A DNA stretch of 13,987 nucleotides from Desulfovibrio sp. (GTDB taxonomy: Bacteria; Desulfobacterota; Desulfovibrionia; Desulfovibrionales; Desulfovibrionaceae), in the NCBI GenBank assembly GCA_022837365.1, contig JALHHV010000049.1, forward strand, positions 1 to 13,987, in the 5' to 3' direction. The position numbers and the translations under genes were made by a program. Of the stretch, positions 7,547 through 12,999 are shown one piece after another. The stretch's first letter is position 1; each line of letters begins with the position of its first letter. A model generated the notes under the pieces. The model was not told where the DNA came from. It searched no databases and was given only the letters and a program-made list of their open reading frames with translations.

Positions 7547-7923
7547 GGCGCGTTCCTTCCGTGGCGCGGCGCAGGCTGGCGGGCCGCGCGGGCTGCGGGG
7601 CCATCCTGTCGTGCGGTCGGCCCCGGTTTCCGGACACTGCCCCTTCTGCCCCACGGGCGGGAATGGTGCGCGACGGCGGGGCGACGGGCCGCCGACAATC
7701 GGGTGACGCGCGCGCCGCCCATCTCCCGCCCCGGCGGCCCTTCACGCAATGTTCACCGGCCGGTCATGGCTTCTCCACCTGACGCGCCTATCCATCCATG
7801 CAACAGGACTCCACTTCGCGGAACAGGCACGCGGCCGCCACGGGACGGAAACCGCCCGCCACGCCGCCCGCCGGTCACCCGCGCCACCCGTCTCCGGCCG
7901 GAACGGCCACCCCAGGAGGACGC
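7547..7923. other. Divergent intergenic region, 377 bases
   Basis: Lies between the dksA-like gene (minus) and the acyltransferase gene (plus). It holds the SD of each gene at its ends, and a perfect 10-bp palindrome ACCGGCCGGT at 7755-7764. I could not find a convincing -35/-10 pair for either direction, and the frames running through it have no protein-like composition. A plus-strand ATG at 7798 is in frame with the acyltransferase, but its 42 codons are Pro/Ala/Gly/Thr-rich and lack an SD. Confidence 0.5.
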
Positions 7924-9798
7924 ATGGACAGGCTCCGCCCCCGCACCCCCGCCGATTCCATCCCGCCCCTGCTGCATCCCGTGCGCCCCCGCTCGCTGGC
8001 GCCCGCCGCCGCCCGGCGCATTCCCGCGCCGTTGCGCATCCCGCTGCTGCGCCTGTTGGGCGTGGGCCGCATCGACTCGCTGTACCGCGCCCTGCCCCAG
8101 GGCGAATCCCCGCTGGATTTCGCCCGGCTGGCGCTGGACGTGCTGGGCGTTTCCGTGCGGGCCGAGGGCGAGGGCTTCGAGGGCGTGCCCGCCGCCGGTC
8201 CCCTGATACTGGCGGCAAACCACCCCTTTGGCGCGCTGGAGGGGCTGGTGCTGGCCAGGGCCCTGCTGCCCGTGCGGCCCGACCTGCGCTTTCTGGCCAA
8301 CTACATGCTGGCGGCGGTGCCGGAACTGCGCGGCCTGATCTTTTCCGTGGACCCCTTCGGCGGCGACGGGGCGCAGCGCCGCAACATGGCGGGTCTGCGC
8401 AACGCCATCCGCCACGTGGCCGGGGGCGGCGCGCTGGTGGTGTTTCCCTCGGGCACGGTGTCGCACCTGCAACCCTCGCGGCGCGAAATCACCGACCCCG
8501 CCTGGCAGTCCACGGTGGGGCGGCTGGTGCGCCGCACCGGGGCCGACGCCCTGCCCCTGTATTTCCACGGGCGCAATTCCATGCTCTTCAACCTGATGGG
8601 CCTGGTGCACCCGGTGGCGCGCACGGCCATGCTGCCCAAGGAACTCCTGCGCAAGCGCAACACCACGGTCACCCTCAGCGTGGGGCGGCCCGTGGCCGCC
8701 GCCACCCTGAACGAACTGCCCGACGACGAGGCGCGCACCGCCTACCTGCGCATGCGTTGCTATGCGCTGAAGCCCAAGCCCCGCCGGGTGCTGCCCCTGC
8801 CCTTGCCCTTGTCCCTGTCAGGACGCGCCGTATCCGGTACCCCCGGCGGGCAGGCGGCGCGGCGCATGCGGCCCATCGCCGCCGCCCGGCCGCCGGAACT
8901 GCTGGAGGCGGAACTGGCCGCCATCCCGGCCGCCGACGTGCTGCTGCGCGAGGGGCCGTGGACCATCGTGGAGACCACGGCGGACCGTTCGCCCGAACTG
9001 GTCCGCGAAATCGGCCGCCTGCGCGAAGTGACCTTTCGCGCGGTGGGCGAAGGCAGCGGCGCGCCGCTGGACCTCGACGCCTACGACGCCACCTACCGCC
9101 ACCTGGTCCTGTGGCACGAGGGCGACCGCGCCCTGGCCGGGGCCTACCGCCTGGGCGAGGTGGACGCCATCCTTGCCGCGCAGGGCCAGCGCGGGCTGTA
9201 TTCCTCCACCCTGTTCCGGTTCCGCCCGGAATTCTTCGCGGGCGCGCCCGCGTTGGAACTGGGCCGGGCCTTCGTGGCGGAGGGCCATCAGCGCGACTAC
9301 GCCCCCCTGCTGCTGCTGTGGAAGGGCATCGGCCGGTTCATCCTCAAGCGTCCCGGCGTGCGCCGCCTGTTCGGTCCGGTGAGCGTGAGCCTGGACTACA
9401 CGCCCTACTCGCTGAACGCCATCATGGACTACCTGGCCCGCCATCACGGCTGCGCCGCCACGGCCCGGCTGGTGCGCGGCCGCACCGCCCCGTCCATCCG
9501 CCAGCCCGGCTGCCTGCGCCGCATCGAACCCGCCGGGCTGGACTGGAACGCGCTGTGCGCGCTGGTGCGCGACATGGAGGGCGGCCGCACCATCCCCATC
9601 CTGTTCAAGCACTACCTGAAGCTGGGCGGGCGCATCGCCACCTTTCACGTGGACCGCGCCTTCGGCTCGCTGGACGCCTTCCTGGTCATCGACCTGCTGG
9701 AATCGCCGCCGCGCATGCTGCAACGGTTCATGGGCGCGGACGGGCTGGAGCGCTACTACGCCCAGACTCCCCGCGCCGTCTCGGCCGGGGGGGCCTAG
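7924..9798 (+). CDS. Bifunctional acyltransferase, PlsC-like domain fused to OlsB/GNAT-like domain (OlsF-type)
   Basis: 624 residues from ATG 7924, which has AGGAGG four bases upstream. The N-terminal half is a lysophospholipid-acyltransferase fold: N99-H100-P-F-G-A-L-E-G motif, FLANYMLAAVPELRG, and F174-P-S-G-T as the FPEG-like block. The canonical H-x4-D is not present; an acid (Glu106) lies six residues after the His. After a Leu/Pro linker (about 283-300) comes a hemolysin/OlsB-like GNAT domain (about 335-560): LAGAYRLGEVD, GLYSSTLFRF, E445-LGRAFV and LLLLWKGIGRFI. In OlsF proteins the C-terminal half N-acylates ornithine from acyl-ACP and the N-terminal half adds the second acyl chain, so ornithine or a similar amino-lipid is the likely product at the inner membrane. 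The aminoacyl substrate is inference; a glycine or lysine lipid cannot be excluded. Confidence 0.88.
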   Translation: MDRLRPRTPADSIPPLLHPVRPRSLAPAAARRIPAPLRIPLLRLLGVGRIDSLYRALPQGESPLDFARLALDVLGVSVRAEGEGFEGVPAAGPLILAANHPFGALEGLVLARALLPVRPDLRFLANYMLAAVPELRGLIFSVDPFGGDGAQRRNMAGLRNAIRHVAGGGALVVFPSGTVSHLQPSRREITDPAWQSTVGRLVRRTGADALPLYFHGRNSMLFNLMGLVHPVARTAMLPKELLRKRNTTVTLSVGRPVAAATLNELPDDEARTAYLRMRCYALKPKPRRVLPLPLPLSLSGRAVSGTPGGQAARRMRPIAAARPPELLEAELAAIPAADVLLREGPWTIVETTADRSPELVREIGRLREVTFRAVGEGSGAPLDLDAYDATYRHLVLWHEGDRALAGAYRLGEVDAILAAQGQRGLYSSTLFRFRPEFFAGAPALELGRAFVAEGHQRDYAPLLLLWKGIGRFILKRPGVRRLFGPVSVSLDYTPYSLNAIMDYLARHHGCAATARLVRGRTAPSIRQPGCLRRIEPAGLDWNALCALVRDMEGGRTIPILFKHYLKLGGRIATFHVDRAFGSLDAFLVIDLLESPPRMLQRFMGADGLERYYAQTPRAVSAGGA

Positions 9799-9810
9799 GC
9801 GTTCGCGCGG

Positions 9811-9838
9811 TTGACAGACGCCGCCATGCGGGTACCCT
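9811..9838 (+). promoter_or_regulatory. Candidate promoter for the TudS-like gene
   Basis: TTGACA (9811-9816), 16 bases, TACCCT (9833-9838). The -35 is perfect and the -10 keeps T, A and final T. The start near 9845 would leave about 65 bases of leader. The 113-base gap and this site suggest the gene need not depend on read-through from the acyltransferase. Confidence 0.35.
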
Positions 9839-9911
9839 TGCCGCCATATACCGGCGGAATGCCGCGCATGCCGCAGGGCGGCGGCGCGGGCCGCCGGAAA
9901 TGGAGGCACCC

Positions 9912-10334
9912 ATGATCTACGTGGTCAGCGCCTGCCTGGCGGGCGTGGCCTGCCGCTTCGACGGAGAGGCCAACCCCCGCGAGGGGGTCATCGAACTGGT
10001 GCGGCAGGGGCTGGCCCTGCCGGTCTGTCCGGAACAACTGGGCGGGCTGCCCACGCCGCGCCCGCCGTGCGAACTGCGCGACGGCCGGGTGCTGTGCCGC
10101 GAGGGCGACGGCGCCTTGTCCGACGCCACGGACGCCTTTGCCAAAGGGGCGGAGGAAGGGGTGCGCCTGGCCCTGCTTGCGGGCTGTACCGAGGCCATCC
10201 TGAAGGCGCGCTCGCCCTCGTGCGGCTGCGGGCGCATCTACGACGGCAGCTTTTCCCGCACCCTGGTGGACGGCGACGGGCTGTTCGCCGCCGCCTTGCG
10301 CAAGGCGGGCATCACGGTGCGCTGCGACGAATAG
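9912..10334 (+). CDS. DUF523 family protein, TudS-like [4Fe-4S] desulfidase
   Basis: 140 residues from ATG 9912 (TGGAGG five bases upstream). The DUF523 family includes the thiouracil desulfidase TudS, which uses a [4Fe-4S] cluster held by three cysteines to remove sulfur from thiolated pyrimidines. The matching motifs are all here: S-A-C8-L-A-G-V-A-C14-R-F-D-G at the N-terminus, V-C39-P-E41 in the middle, and R-S-P-S103-C104-G near 104. Cys8, Cys39 and Cys104 are therefore the likely cluster ligands, and Glu41 corresponds to the conserved acidic residue. Length is normal for the short, single-domain form (no DUF1722). There are extra cysteines (53, 62, 92, 106). The gene follows the acyltransferase by 113 bases with no evident functional link. 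The family assignment is firm; the actual substrate is not known. Confidence 0.93.
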   Translation: MIYVVSACLAGVACRFDGEANPREGVIELVRQGLALPVCPEQLGGLPTPRPPCELRDGRVLCREGDGALSDATDAFAKGAEEGVRLALLAGCTEAILKARSPSCGCGRIYDGSFSRTLVDGDGLFAAALRKAGITVRCDE

Positions 10335-10358
10335 CCGGGCGGGCAGGGTGTATCCGTT

Positions 10359-10424
10359 TTGCACACGTGCAGCCTTTTTGTGCAAGCGAGATGTGCATCT
10401 CGTTGCACAAGCAAAGTCTGCACA
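10359..10424. promoter_or_regulatory. Candidate activator binding cluster: TTGCACA repeats with a 31-bp inverted repeat
   Basis: TTGCACA occurs at 10359-10365 and 10403-10409, its complement TGTGCAA at 10379-10385, and CTGCACA at 10418-10424. The segment 10379-10409 is an inverted repeat: arms TGTGCAA + CGAGATG and CATCTCG + TTGCACA around a TG centre, with one extra G in the left arm. It lies roughly 75-140 bases upstream of the start site expected for the sigma54 promoter, the usual range for enhancer-binding proteins. The base composition falls sharply here. The identity of the binding protein is unknown. Confidence 0.6.
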
Positions 10425-10470
10425 TTTTCCTGAAAAAATATAATACGCTGAAAAAACAGTATTTCAATGT

Positions 10471-10487
10471 TTGGCACGCCCTGTGCT
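10471..10487 (+). promoter_or_regulatory. Sigma54 (RpoN) promoter
   Basis: TTGGCACGCCCTGTGCT carries the invariant GG (10473-10474) and GC (10485-10486) exactly ten bases apart. It matches TTGGCACG-N4-TTGCW at all but one fixed position (GTGCT for TTGCT). The start site would be near 10498. A-rich tracts at 10433-10438 and 10451-10456 between the upstream repeats and this box would suit DNA bending. No gene with a good SD begins soon after it. Confidence 0.7.
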
Positions 10488-10551
10488 TATTTCCCCTCAG
10501 CGCATGACAACGCTGCCCTTCGCAGAGTGCAAGCCTTGGCCTGATCCCCCT

Positions 10552-10581
10552 GGCCGCCGCGACCCGCCGGTCGCGGCGGCC
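10552..10581. repeat. Perfect 13-bp GC hairpin just inside the sigma54 transcript
   Basis: GGCCGCCGCGACC (10552-10564) and GGTCGCGGCGGCC (10569-10581) pair exactly around the loop CGCC. It begins about 55 bases after the predicted start. A C-run rather than a T-run follows on the plus strand, so it does not look like an ordinary terminator. Confidence 0.85.
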
Positions 10582-10935
10582 CCCCCTCCCCCGGCACGCG
10601 CCGGTGGAAGGGGCCACCGAAAGGGAACGGGGAAGGAAAAGGACGAAGCGCCCGAAGGCAACCCACGTGCGGCCCGGCACGTTCCGGGCGGCAGGGGAAC
10701 TCCGCGAGGCTCTTCGCGGATACGGTGGACGTGTGGCGTCCCGTTCTCCCGCCGCTCCTGGCCCCTCTCCGGTTCCCCCTTGCGGAGAAGGGCACGGGCA
10801 ACGAATTCGCGGCAACGGCCGCCGGACCAAGGCGACGGTCCGGACGGCCGAAGCGATACGGGCGCACCGGCAGCCTGCCGAAAAGCACCCGCACTGTGCC
10901 GGACCGACCTCCTCCTGTCCGCACGGTATCTCCAG

Positions 10936-10956
10936 CCGGGGGCTCGGAGCCCCCGG
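10936..10956. repeat. Perfect 21-base palindromic hairpin
   Basis: CCGGGGGCTC (10936-10945) and GAGCCCCCGG (10947-10956) are exact complements around a single G. As RNA this is an 8-bp stem with a five-base loop. No T-run follows. Confidence 0.85.
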
Positions 10957-11055
10957 AAGCGACCAGCGGCCGCCACGGCGACCGACAAGATAGTGCCCAA
11001 AGCACATGAGACAGCGACCAGCCCAAACTCCTCCTTCGTTGATGCAGTGACCGCA

Positions 11056-11085
11056 GGGGCGGCGGGACAGCCCACCCGCCGCCCC
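11056..11085. repeat. Perfect 11-bp GC hairpin before the terminator
   Basis: GGGGCGGCGGG (11056-11066) and CCCGCCGCCCC (11075-11085) pair exactly around the eight-base loop ACAGCCCA. It is 47 bases before the terminator stem. Confidence 0.85.
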
Positions 11086-11132
11086 CCCCCTCTCCGGACT
11101 CCTCTTTGCCCGACAGACCGACCCCCCTTGCG

Positions 11133-11164
11133 GAAACCCGGCCCCAGCGGCCGGGTTTCTGTTT
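11133..11164 (+). terminator. Strong intrinsic terminator
   Basis: GAAACCCGGCC (11133-11143), loop CCAGC, GGCCGGGTTTC (11149-11159): a perfect 11-bp stem followed by TGTTT. The nearest plus-strand stop upstream is that of the TudS-like gene, about 800 bases away, so it most simply ends the sigma54 transcript. Confidence 0.75.
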
Positions 11165-11191
11165 CCGGCGGCGCGCCCCTGCCCGCCCGCG

Positions 11192-11221
11192 TTGACACCC
11201 GTCGCCTCCCGCGACTACCAT
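11192..11221 (+). promoter_or_regulatory. Candidate promoter of the small membrane protein gene
   Basis: TTGACA (11192-11197), 18 bases, TACCAT (11216-11221). The expected start is about 11228, only some nine bases before the GTG chosen for the gene. If this is real, the TTG at 11192 cannot be the start codon. Confidence 0.45.
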
Positions 11222-11236
11222 CCGCCCGGATTCAGG

Positions 11237-11446
11237 GTGGTTCCGGACGCCGGAGCGCGCTCCGGTCCTTCGGGCTCCAGACGGCCCCGGCCCTTCTACA
11301 TCGTTCGCGGCATCCTCATCGGCGGCTCCCTCGGCGTGTTCGCGGCCCTGCTGGGCTTCAGCGACAGCATTCCCCGCGCCTTCGGCGTGGGCATGATCGG
11401 CGGGTTCCTGGCGGGCATCACCCTGGAACGCCGCCGCAGGAAGTAG
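11237..11446 (+). CDS. Small two-helix membrane protein, unknown function
   Basis: 69 residues if GTG 11237 is the start; TTG 11192 would give 84 residues but forms the -35 box of the putative promoter. I do not recognise the family. After a Pro/Arg/Ser-rich N-terminus (about 20 residues) it has a Gly-rich hydrophobic helix (FYIVRGILIGGSLGVFAALL, about 21-40), a short turn (GFSDSIPRA) and a second helix (FGVGMIGGFLAGITLE), ending in a basic RRRRK. The charge pattern and glycine spacing (GxxxG-like GGSLG, GMIGG, GGFLAG) fit a small inner-membrane protein with close helix packing. The SD is poor. It is convergent with the thiol oxidoreductase gene. It is real in my judgement because the hydrophobic pattern is much better than in the other frames here, but the start is uncertain. 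Confidence 0.6.
   Translation: MVPDAGARSGPSGSRRPRPFYIVRGILIGGSLGVFAALLGFSDSIPRAFGVGMIGGFLAGITLERRRRK
11250..11265. repeat. Perfect 16-bp palindrome at the start of the small gene
   Basis: CCGGAGCGCGCTCCGG is fully self-complementary and begins 13 bases after the first base of the proposed GTG start. It could be a protein binding site, or form a hairpin in the start region of the mRNA. Confidence 0.6.
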
Positions 11447-11502
11447 CCCGCGCCCTTCCGTCCCTTTCCGTTTTTCCGGCCGTTATCGCCGCGCCAATGC
11501 AA

Positions 11503-11535
11503 ACGGGCCGCCCCGGCAATGCCGGAGCGGCCCGT
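11503..11535 (-). terminator. Hairpin terminator of the DsbA-like gene, possibly bidirectional
   Basis: ACGGGCCGC (11503-11511) pairs with GCGGCCCGT (11527-11535), and inside it CCGGC-AAT-GCCGG continues the stem after one mismatch. On the minus strand it comes 23 bases after the stop and is followed by TTTGC. The small plus-strand gene ends 57 bases to its left, so it could stop transcripts from both sides. Confidence 0.7.
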
Positions 11536-11558
11536 GTCGCGCCGTGCGCGGAGCGGCC

Positions 11559-12368
11559 TTACTTTTTGGCCTTGGCCGCCGCCTCCAGCGCCATGTCCAC
11601 GGCGTCGGAGAACAGGTCCAGCGGCAGCGAGCCGCGAATGACCAGGTCGTTGACCAGGAAGTACGGGGTGCCCTGCACGTTCAGCGCGCGGGCCTCGGCC
11701 ATGTCTTCCTCTATGAAATCCTTGACCTTCTTGCCCTTGATGTCCTGGGCCAGGCGCTTCATGTCCAGCCCGGCCTCGGCGGCGGCCTTCTTGAGGAAGG
11801 GTTCGCCCTCGGCCACCAGCTTTTCGCGGTCGCGGAACACGGTTTCATAGAACGCCCAGGCCTTCTTGCCGTCCTGCAAGCCCGCGGCCACGTGGTATTC
11901 CGAGGCCAGCCGGGCGTTGTCGTGGCTGTCCAGCGGCATGTGCTTGAAGACGTAGCGCACCTTGTCCTTGTAGTTGGCCAGCAGCAGTTCCATGGTGCCC
12001 GCCGCCTGCTGGCAGTAGGGACAGGTGAAGTCGGAGTAGGCCACGATGGTCACCGGCGCGTTGGCCGGGCCGCGCATGGGGCGGCCTTCCAGATTGGCCT
12101 TCTTGGGCTGGGTCAGGTCCGTCTGCCACTGGGCGATGAGCGCCTTCTTGCGGCGCACGTTGGAGCCCTGCTGGGCGATTTCCAGCACGGTCTCGCTGTT
12201 GTCGCGCAGCACTTGCAGGATCAGGTCGGGATTTTCGCGCAGCAGGTCGCGCAGGGCGGCCTTCAGCTCTTCGTTGGAAGCGGAGGCGGCCTGCGCGGGT
12301 GCGGGCGTCACCGAGGTCACGGCAAGGGCCAGCGCCAGCAGCAGGGGGATGAACAGGGTGCGGAGCAT
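11559..12368 (-). CDS. Periplasmic DsbA/ScsC-like thiol:disulfide oxidoreductase
   Basis: 269 residues from ATG 12368 (GGGAGAAG SD). A clear Sec signal peptide (MLRTLFIPLLLALALAVTSV, cleavage near AQA-27/28) sends it to the periplasm, where it would make, break or shuffle disulfides. A charged helical segment of about 65 residues (NEELKAALRDLLRENPDLILQ and following) precedes the thioredoxin fold, as in ScsC and Com1-like proteins, in which it drives oligomerisation. The active site is C116-P-Y-C119 (SDFTCPYCQQ), and the cis-proline is Pro235 in QGTPYFLV. The helical insert lies between (YETVFRDREKLVAEGEPFLKKAA). No dsbB, dsbD or scs partner is in the window. Whether it is an oxidase or isomerase cannot be decided from sequence; an oligomerising stalk would favour isomerase or reductase. 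Confidence 0.93.
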   Translation of the reverse strand: MLRTLFIPLLLALALAVTSVTPAPAQAASASNEELKAALRDLLRENPDLILQVLRDNSETVLEIAQQGSNVRRKKALIAQWQTDLTQPKKANLEGRPMRGPANAPVTIVAYSDFTCPYCQQAAGTMELLLANYKDKVRYVFKHMPLDSHDNARLASEYHVAAGLQDGKKAWAFYETVFRDREKLVAEGEPFLKKAAAEAGLDMKRLAQDIKGKKVKDFIEEDMAEARALNVQGTPYFLVNDLVIRGSLPLDLFSDAVDMALEAAAKAKK

Positions 12369-12479
12369 GCGTCTTCTCCCGGAAAGGGGGGATGGTGGGC
12401 GGGGCAGGCGCGCCCGGAAAGGGCACGTCTGGAAAGGGCCGGAAACCGGACGGAAGCGGGCGCGCAACGGTACCCGCCC

Positions 12480-12508
12480 CTTCTACACGCCCGCGCATGC
12501 GGGGGCAA
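12480..12508 (-). promoter_or_regulatory. Weak candidate promoter for the DsbA-like gene
   Basis: On the minus strand TTGCCC (12508-12503), 17 bases, TAGAAG (12485-12480); each box matches 4/6. The spacer contains the hairpin CCCGC-GCAT-GCGGG (12490-12503). The start would be near 12473, about 105 bases before the gene. The intergenic stretch 12369-12672 otherwise holds only the inverted repeat below and no plausible gene. Confidence 0.3.
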
Positions 12509-12561
12509 GTTTGCGGGCGCTTGCCGACGGTTGCGGATGCGCGGGCCGGAAATGAAGTCGG

Positions 12562-12605
12562 GCGGCGGCGACGGCGCGGCAAGGAGGTGTCCGCGTCGCC
12601 GCCGC
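12562..12605 (-). terminator. Perfect 12-bp GC inverted repeat downstream of azlD, possible terminator
   Basis: GCGGCGGCGACG (12562-12573) and CGTCGCCGCCGC (12594-12605) pair exactly around 20 bases. It lies 68 bases past the azlD stop on the minus strand. There is no U-run. It may stop or stabilise the azlCD transcript. Confidence 0.4.
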
Positions 12606-12672
12606 ACGCCCGGTCTACCGTCGGGGTGTGGCGGAAAGATGAAGGGGGCAAGGGACAATGCGGGGACGGTCC

Positions 12673-12999
12673 CTACCCCATGCCGAACAGCCGGGCGCAG
12701 GCCACGGCGGCCATGCCCACGGCGATGGTGCCGAAGAAGCTGCCCGTGCGCCACGCCACCAGCGTGGCGGGCACGGCGGCCAGCAGGTACAGGTTGTCGG
12801 CGGCCATGTGCACCGCGCCCGCCTTCATGGTCAGGTCCGGGGCCAGCAGGGCGGCCAGCACCGCCGGGGGCACGAAGGACAGCCAGCGGGTGATGACGGG
12901 GTTCAGTTCGCGCTGCGACAGCAGTTGCAGGGGCACGGCGCGGGGGATGTAGGTGACGGCAAGCATGCCGCACAGCATCAGGAAGAAGGTGGTGGTCAT
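12673..12999 (-). CDS. azlD: AzlD family branched-chain amino acid export subunit
   Basis: 108-residue small membrane protein that pairs with AzlC to export branched-chain amino acids (as in BrnFE and YgaZH-type systems). The N-terminus MTTTFFLMLCGMLAVTYIPRAVPL has the TYxPR motif characteristic of AzlD, followed by FVPPAVLAALLAPDL and two to three further hydrophobic helices (NLYLLAAVPATLVAWRTGSFFGTIAVGMAAVACARLF). The start ATG overlaps the azlC stop as ATGA (12999-12996), so the two are translationally coupled. Length is normal. Confidence 0.95.
   Translation of the reverse strand: MTTTFFLMLCGMLAVTYIPRAVPLQLLSQRELNPVITRWLSFVPPAVLAALLAPDLTMKAGAVHMAADNLYLLAAVPATLVAWRTGSFFGTIAVGMAAVACARLFGMG

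Larger units (their letters stand above)
10498..11132 (+). other. Hairpin-rich region without a credible gene; possible sigma54-dependent non-coding RNA
   Basis: About 635 bases between a sigma54 promoter and an intrinsic terminator. Open frames cross it on both strands, but all are Arg/Pro/Gly-rich, lack a proper SD and match nothing I recognise. The first ATG (10504) lies only about six bases from the expected start. Instead there is a series of strong GC stems: 10552-10581 (13 bp), 10602-10619 (6 bp), 10701-10720 (7 bp), 10822-10843 (7 bp, extendable), 10936-10956 (8-10 bp) and 11056-11085 (11 bp). A two-part direct repeat also links 10762-10786 with 11087-11134. A structured RNA, or a long untranslated leader lost from its gene, are both possible. 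Confidence 0.4.

Noticed and set aside
9845..9890. Short GGCGG/CCGCC repeats between the acyltransferase and TudS-like genes
   Set aside because: Many alternative weak pairings in GC-rich DNA; none forms a clear single hairpin or terminator.
7749..9911. Plus-strand frame leading into the TudS-like gene with about 720 extra residues
   Set aside because: The upstream part overlaps the acyltransferase out of frame and is Arg/Pro/Gly-rich; the SD and conserved motifs place the start at 9912.
10361..10379. GCACACGTGC followed by a T-run as a terminator for the TudS-like gene
   Set aside because: The palindrome leaves only a two-base loop with four pairs, too tight and weak for a terminator; it is better read as part of the TTGCACA cluster.
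10439..10444. Perfect TATAAT on the plus strand
   Set aside because: No -35-like hexamer 16-18 bases upstream; the sigma54 box 27 bases downstream is the better promoter, though an activator-dependent sigma70 start cannot be excluded.
10604..10993. 129-codon frame in the orphan region
   Set aside because: GTG start inside a hairpin without SD; strongly Arg/Pro/Gly-rich with no hydrophobic core or motif.
10959..11027. Hydrophobic stretch FGLVAVSCALGTILSVAVAA on the minus strand, looking like one membrane helix
   Set aside because: The flanking sequence in the same frame is Arg/Gly/Pro-rich, no start codon with SD lies shortly before it, and no second conserved block follows. Possibly a gene remnant, but not supportable.
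10471..11850. 459-codon plus-strand frame across the orphan region, small gene and DsbA-like gene
   Set aside because: It runs out of frame through two better genes and antisense to a third, and its composition is that of random GC-rich DNA.
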